Source: Paraburkholderia ginsengisoli NBRC 100965
GTDB taxonomy: Bacteria; Pseudomonadota; Gammaproteobacteria; Burkholderiales; Burkholderiaceae
Reading direction: 5' to 3'
Length of the DNA: 64,000 nucleotides
Assembly: GCF_000739735.1 (NCBI RefSeq)
Contig: NZ_BBJF01000006.1
Span: 434,001-498,000 of the forward strand
A model generated the notes under the pieces. The model ran no database searches, was not told where the DNA came from, and worked only from the letters and a program-made list of their open reading frames with translations. Within the stretch, counting starts at the first letter, position 1, and every line of letters begins with the position of its first letter. The translations under genes and the position numbers were made by a program. This document shows positions 61,920 through 64,000 of this stretch, piece after piece.

Positions 61920-63986
61920 TTACATCCCGACCGCGACGCGCGTGAGGCCGTTGCGCTTCAGATGACGGAAGCGCGCCAGCGCCCACAACGGGAAGAACTT
62001 TCGATAGCCGTGGTAGCGCAGATAGAACACGCGCGGGAAGCCGGTCGCGGTGAAGCGCGTTTCGTCCCACAGGCCGTGCTCGCGCTGTTCATGCTGGAGG
62101 TAGTCGACGCCGCGCGCGACGGCTTCGTGATTCACCTCACCCGCCGCCATCAGACCCATCAACGCCCAGGCGGTCTGCGACGCCGTGCTCGGCGCGCGCT
62201 CGTAGCCGCGATAGTCGAGCTTGTAGCTCTCGCCGCCCTCGCCCCAGCCGCCGTCCGGGTTCTGGATCGACAGCAGCCACTGCGCGGCGCGCCGGATGCG
62301 CGGGTCGTCGTGCGGCATGCCGGCGGCGTTCAGCGAACAGAGCGCGGTCCATGTGCCGTAGATGTAGTTCAGGCCCCAGCGCCCATACCAGCTACCGTCC
62401 GACTCCTGCTCCTGGAGCATGTACGCGAACGCGCGTTGCGCCGGCTCGCTGCTCTGCGGCAGTTCGCCGAGTTGCGCGAGCATCGACAGGCAGCGGCCCG
62501 AGACGTCCGCCGTCGGCGGATCGAGCAACGCGCCGTGATCGGAGAACGGAATGTTGTTCAGGTAGTACTGGGTATTTTCCGGTTCGAACGCACCCCAGCC
62601 GCCGTCGCTGCTCTGCATGCCGAGCACCCATTCGCGCGCGCGTGCAATGGCGTCGCGATCGACGGTGGATTGCGTGAGCGCCGCCGAGCGCTGCATCGCC
62701 ATCACGACGACCGCCGTATCGTCGACGTCCGGATAGTGCGCGTTGTTGTACTGGAACGCCCAGCCGCCGGGCCGCACATTGGGACGGCGCGAAATCCAGT
62801 CCCCGCGCACGTCGAGAATCTGCAGCGGACGCAGCCACGCGAGCCCGCGCTCGGCCGCCTGCTCGGCATGTGCCTCGCCGGTTTCGAGCAACGCGTGCGC
62901 GACGAGCGATGTGTCCCAGACCGGCGACAGGCACGGCTGGCAATATGCTTCGTCATCCTTGATAACGAGCAGCTTGTCGATCGACCGACGAGCGATCGCG
63001 CGATTCGGGTGATCGGCCGGATAGCCGAGCACGTCGTACATCATCACCGAGTTGGCCATCGCGGGGAAAATCGCGCCGAGGCCGTCTTCGCCGTTCAGGC
63101 GTTCGTCAACAAAGGCCACGGCCGCGCGCACCGCGCGCTCGCGCGTTGCTTTCGGGAACAGGCCGTCGACCCCGCGCAGCAACGTGTCCACGCCGCGGAA
63201 AAAGCCGAACCAGCCCGCGTGCTGATGCGGCGCCCGGTCGTTCATGCCGGTGTTCACCGGCGCGCCGCGGAACAGCTCGTCGATGCGCACCTTGCGCGGA
63301 TTGCGCGCGAGCGGTCGCTTCGCGTTGAGCACCAGCAGCGGCACGATCACGGTACGCGCCCAGTACGACACCTTCGACAGATGGAACGGGAACCACATCG
63401 GCAGCAGCATGATTTCGACGGGCATCATCGGCACCGCGCGCCACGACACCACGCCGAACAGCGCCAGCAGAATCCGCGTGAAGACGTTGACGTTTTCCGC
63501 GCCGCCGTGCGCGAGAATCGCGTCGCGCGCGCGCACCATGTGCTCGGCATCCGCCGGGTCGCCGATCATCTTCAGCGCGAAATACGCCTTCACGCTGGCG
63601 CTGATGTCGAGTGCGCCGTCGGTGAAGAGCGGCCAGCCGCCGTTGGGCAACTGGATGCGGCGCAGATAGCGCGCGATCTTCTGCTCCAGTTCGAGGTTCG
63701 GCGTTTCGCCGAGGTAATGAACCAGCAATACGTATTCGGCGGGAATGGTCGCGTCGGCTTCGAGTTCGTAGACCCAGTGGCCGTCCGGCTGTTGCGCGGC
63801 GAGAATCGCATCAGTCGCGCGCGTGATCGCAGCGTCGAGAGAGGCGGTCGATACCACCGGCGCGACGGCGTTCGCTTGCGTCTCGACGGCCAGCGCGTGC
63901 TGCCCGTCCGCCGATACGTTGGGCGCCGCGTCGGCAGTTTCGGGTAAGACGTCGTCCAGAGGCTGGGCTTGAGATAAGTCGTTCAT
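61920..63986 (-). CDS. shc: Squalene-hopene cyclase (HpnF)
   Basis: The 688-residue enzyme has the catalytic D420-V-D-D423 ('PDVDDTAVV') and many QW repeats ('QLPNGGWPLF', 'QSSDGGWGAF', 'QESDGSWYGRW', 'QNPDGGWGEG'). It cyclises squalene to hopene at the inner membrane. The ~50-residue N-terminal extension is longer than usual. The sequence just upstream (63983-64000) shows ATGA at the start codon, fitting a 4-nt overlap with another gene, probably hpnE, that continues past the window edge. Confidence 0.95.
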   Translation of the reverse strand: MNDLSQAQPLDDVLPETADAAPNVSADGQHALAVETQANAVAPVVSTASLDAAITRATDAILAAQQPDGHWVYELEADATIPAEYVLLVHYLGETPNLELEQKIARYLRRIQLPNGGWPLFTDGALDISASVKAYFALKMIGDPADAEHMVRARDAILAHGGAENVNVFTRILLALFGVVSWRAVPMMPVEIMLLPMWFPFHLSKVSYWARTVIVPLLVLNAKRPLARNPRKVRIDELFRGAPVNTGMNDRAPHQHAGWFGFFRGVDTLLRGVDGLFPKATRERAVRAAVAFVDERLNGEDGLGAIFPAMANSVMMYDVLGYPADHPNRAIARRSIDKLLVIKDDEAYCQPCLSPVWDTSLVAHALLETGEAHAEQAAERGLAWLRPLQILDVRGDWISRRPNVRPGGWAFQYNNAHYPDVDDTAVVVMAMQRSAALTQSTVDRDAIARAREWVLGMQSSDGGWGAFEPENTQYYLNNIPFSDHGALLDPPTADVSGRCLSMLAQLGELPQSSEPAQRAFAYMLQEQESDGSWYGRWGLNYIYGTWTALCSLNAAGMPHDDPRIRRAAQWLLSIQNPDGGWGEGGESYKLDYRGYERAPSTASQTAWALMGLMAAGEVNHEAVARGVDYLQHEQREHGLWDETRFTATGFPRVFYLRYHGYRKFFPLWALARFRHLKRNGLTRVAVGM

Positions 63987-64000
63987 CGGCGTTCCATCGG

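Noticed and set aside
61962..63947. A 661-codon plus-strand open frame
   Set aside because: It is the exact antisense of squalene-hopene cyclase, with shadow composition.
1..64000. CRISPR arrays, tRNA or rRNA genes, insertion sequences
   Set aside because: No regularly spaced repeats, cloverleaf-compatible sequence, ribosomal sequence or transposase frame was recognised by eye; a dedicated scan could still find a short RNA gene.

Overview
The window reads as a chromosomal segment of a beta-proteobacterium of the Burkholderia/Paraburkholderia type. It is GC-rich with strong G/C third positions. It carries a Burkholderiales-style gram-negative porin, many LysR/IclR regulators, a DUF3562 protein, a Rieske-oxygenase catabolic operon and a large hopanoid (hpn) locus. 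The genus call is inference from gene content. No rRNA, tRNA, CRISPR array, IS element or replication origin was recognised.

Region 1 (1-12.6 kb) is mixed metabolism and membrane functions: a probable C-terminal fragment of a regulator, an SDR oxidoreductase, a rubredoxin, and a Rieske oxygenase / GT2 glycosyltransferase / cytochrome b561 run. After a methyltransferase comes a lipid-type cluster (lipocalin, DUF1295 membrane enzyme, cyclopropane-fatty-acid-synthase-like methyltransferase), then a LysR regulator, a drug/metabolite exporter with a very His-rich tail, and a DUF3562 protein.

Region 2 (12.6-21.7 kb) holds a hybrid 7TMR-DISM sensor kinase, about 1 kb of AT-richer non-coding DNA, and a chaperone-usher fimbrial operon (major subunit, chaperone, usher, tip adhesin). 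It ends with a frameshifted remnant of a VOC protein.

Region 3 (21.8-37.9 kb) is the most distinctive part. One minus-strand operon of about 13.5 kb carries a Rieske ferredoxin, a small recombinase-like HTH protein, a Rieske oxygenase alpha subunit, an SDR, a cupin, an alpha/beta hydrolase and an IclR regulator. It continues with an atypical SDR, a ThDP enzyme, an aspartate-dehydrogenase-like protein, an aldehyde dehydrogenase, a type I extradiol-type VOC dioxygenase, a ferredoxin reductase and an MFS aromatic-acid transporter. Neighbouring genes overlap repeatedly, usually by 8 nt. A canonical TATAAT box and a perfect 7-6-7 palindrome precede the first gene, and an intrinsic terminator follows the last. 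A divergent porin and a second, paralogous IclR gene flank it. The set looks like a complete uptake and degradation system for an aromatic compound; I cannot name the substrate.

Region 4 (38-49.3 kb) contains mostly independent genes: an AcpA-type phosphoesterase, a DUF4410 protein, a secreted DNA/RNA nuclease, small conserved proteins, a DapA-family aldolase, a Crp/Fnr regulator, an Mpo1-like protein, RarD, EgtD and acylphosphatase. Several are separated by clear intrinsic terminators.

Region 5 (49.4-64 kb) is a hopanoid biosynthesis and transport locus: hpnA, hpnB, hpnC, ispH, hpnH, hpnM, hpnN, a MlaA lipoprotein, a thioesterase, hpnG and shc (hpnF). An isoprenoid-precursor enzyme (IspH) sits among squalene formation, cyclisation, side-chain extension and lipid-transport genes. 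hpnD and hpnE are not in the window and probably lie just beyond its right edge.
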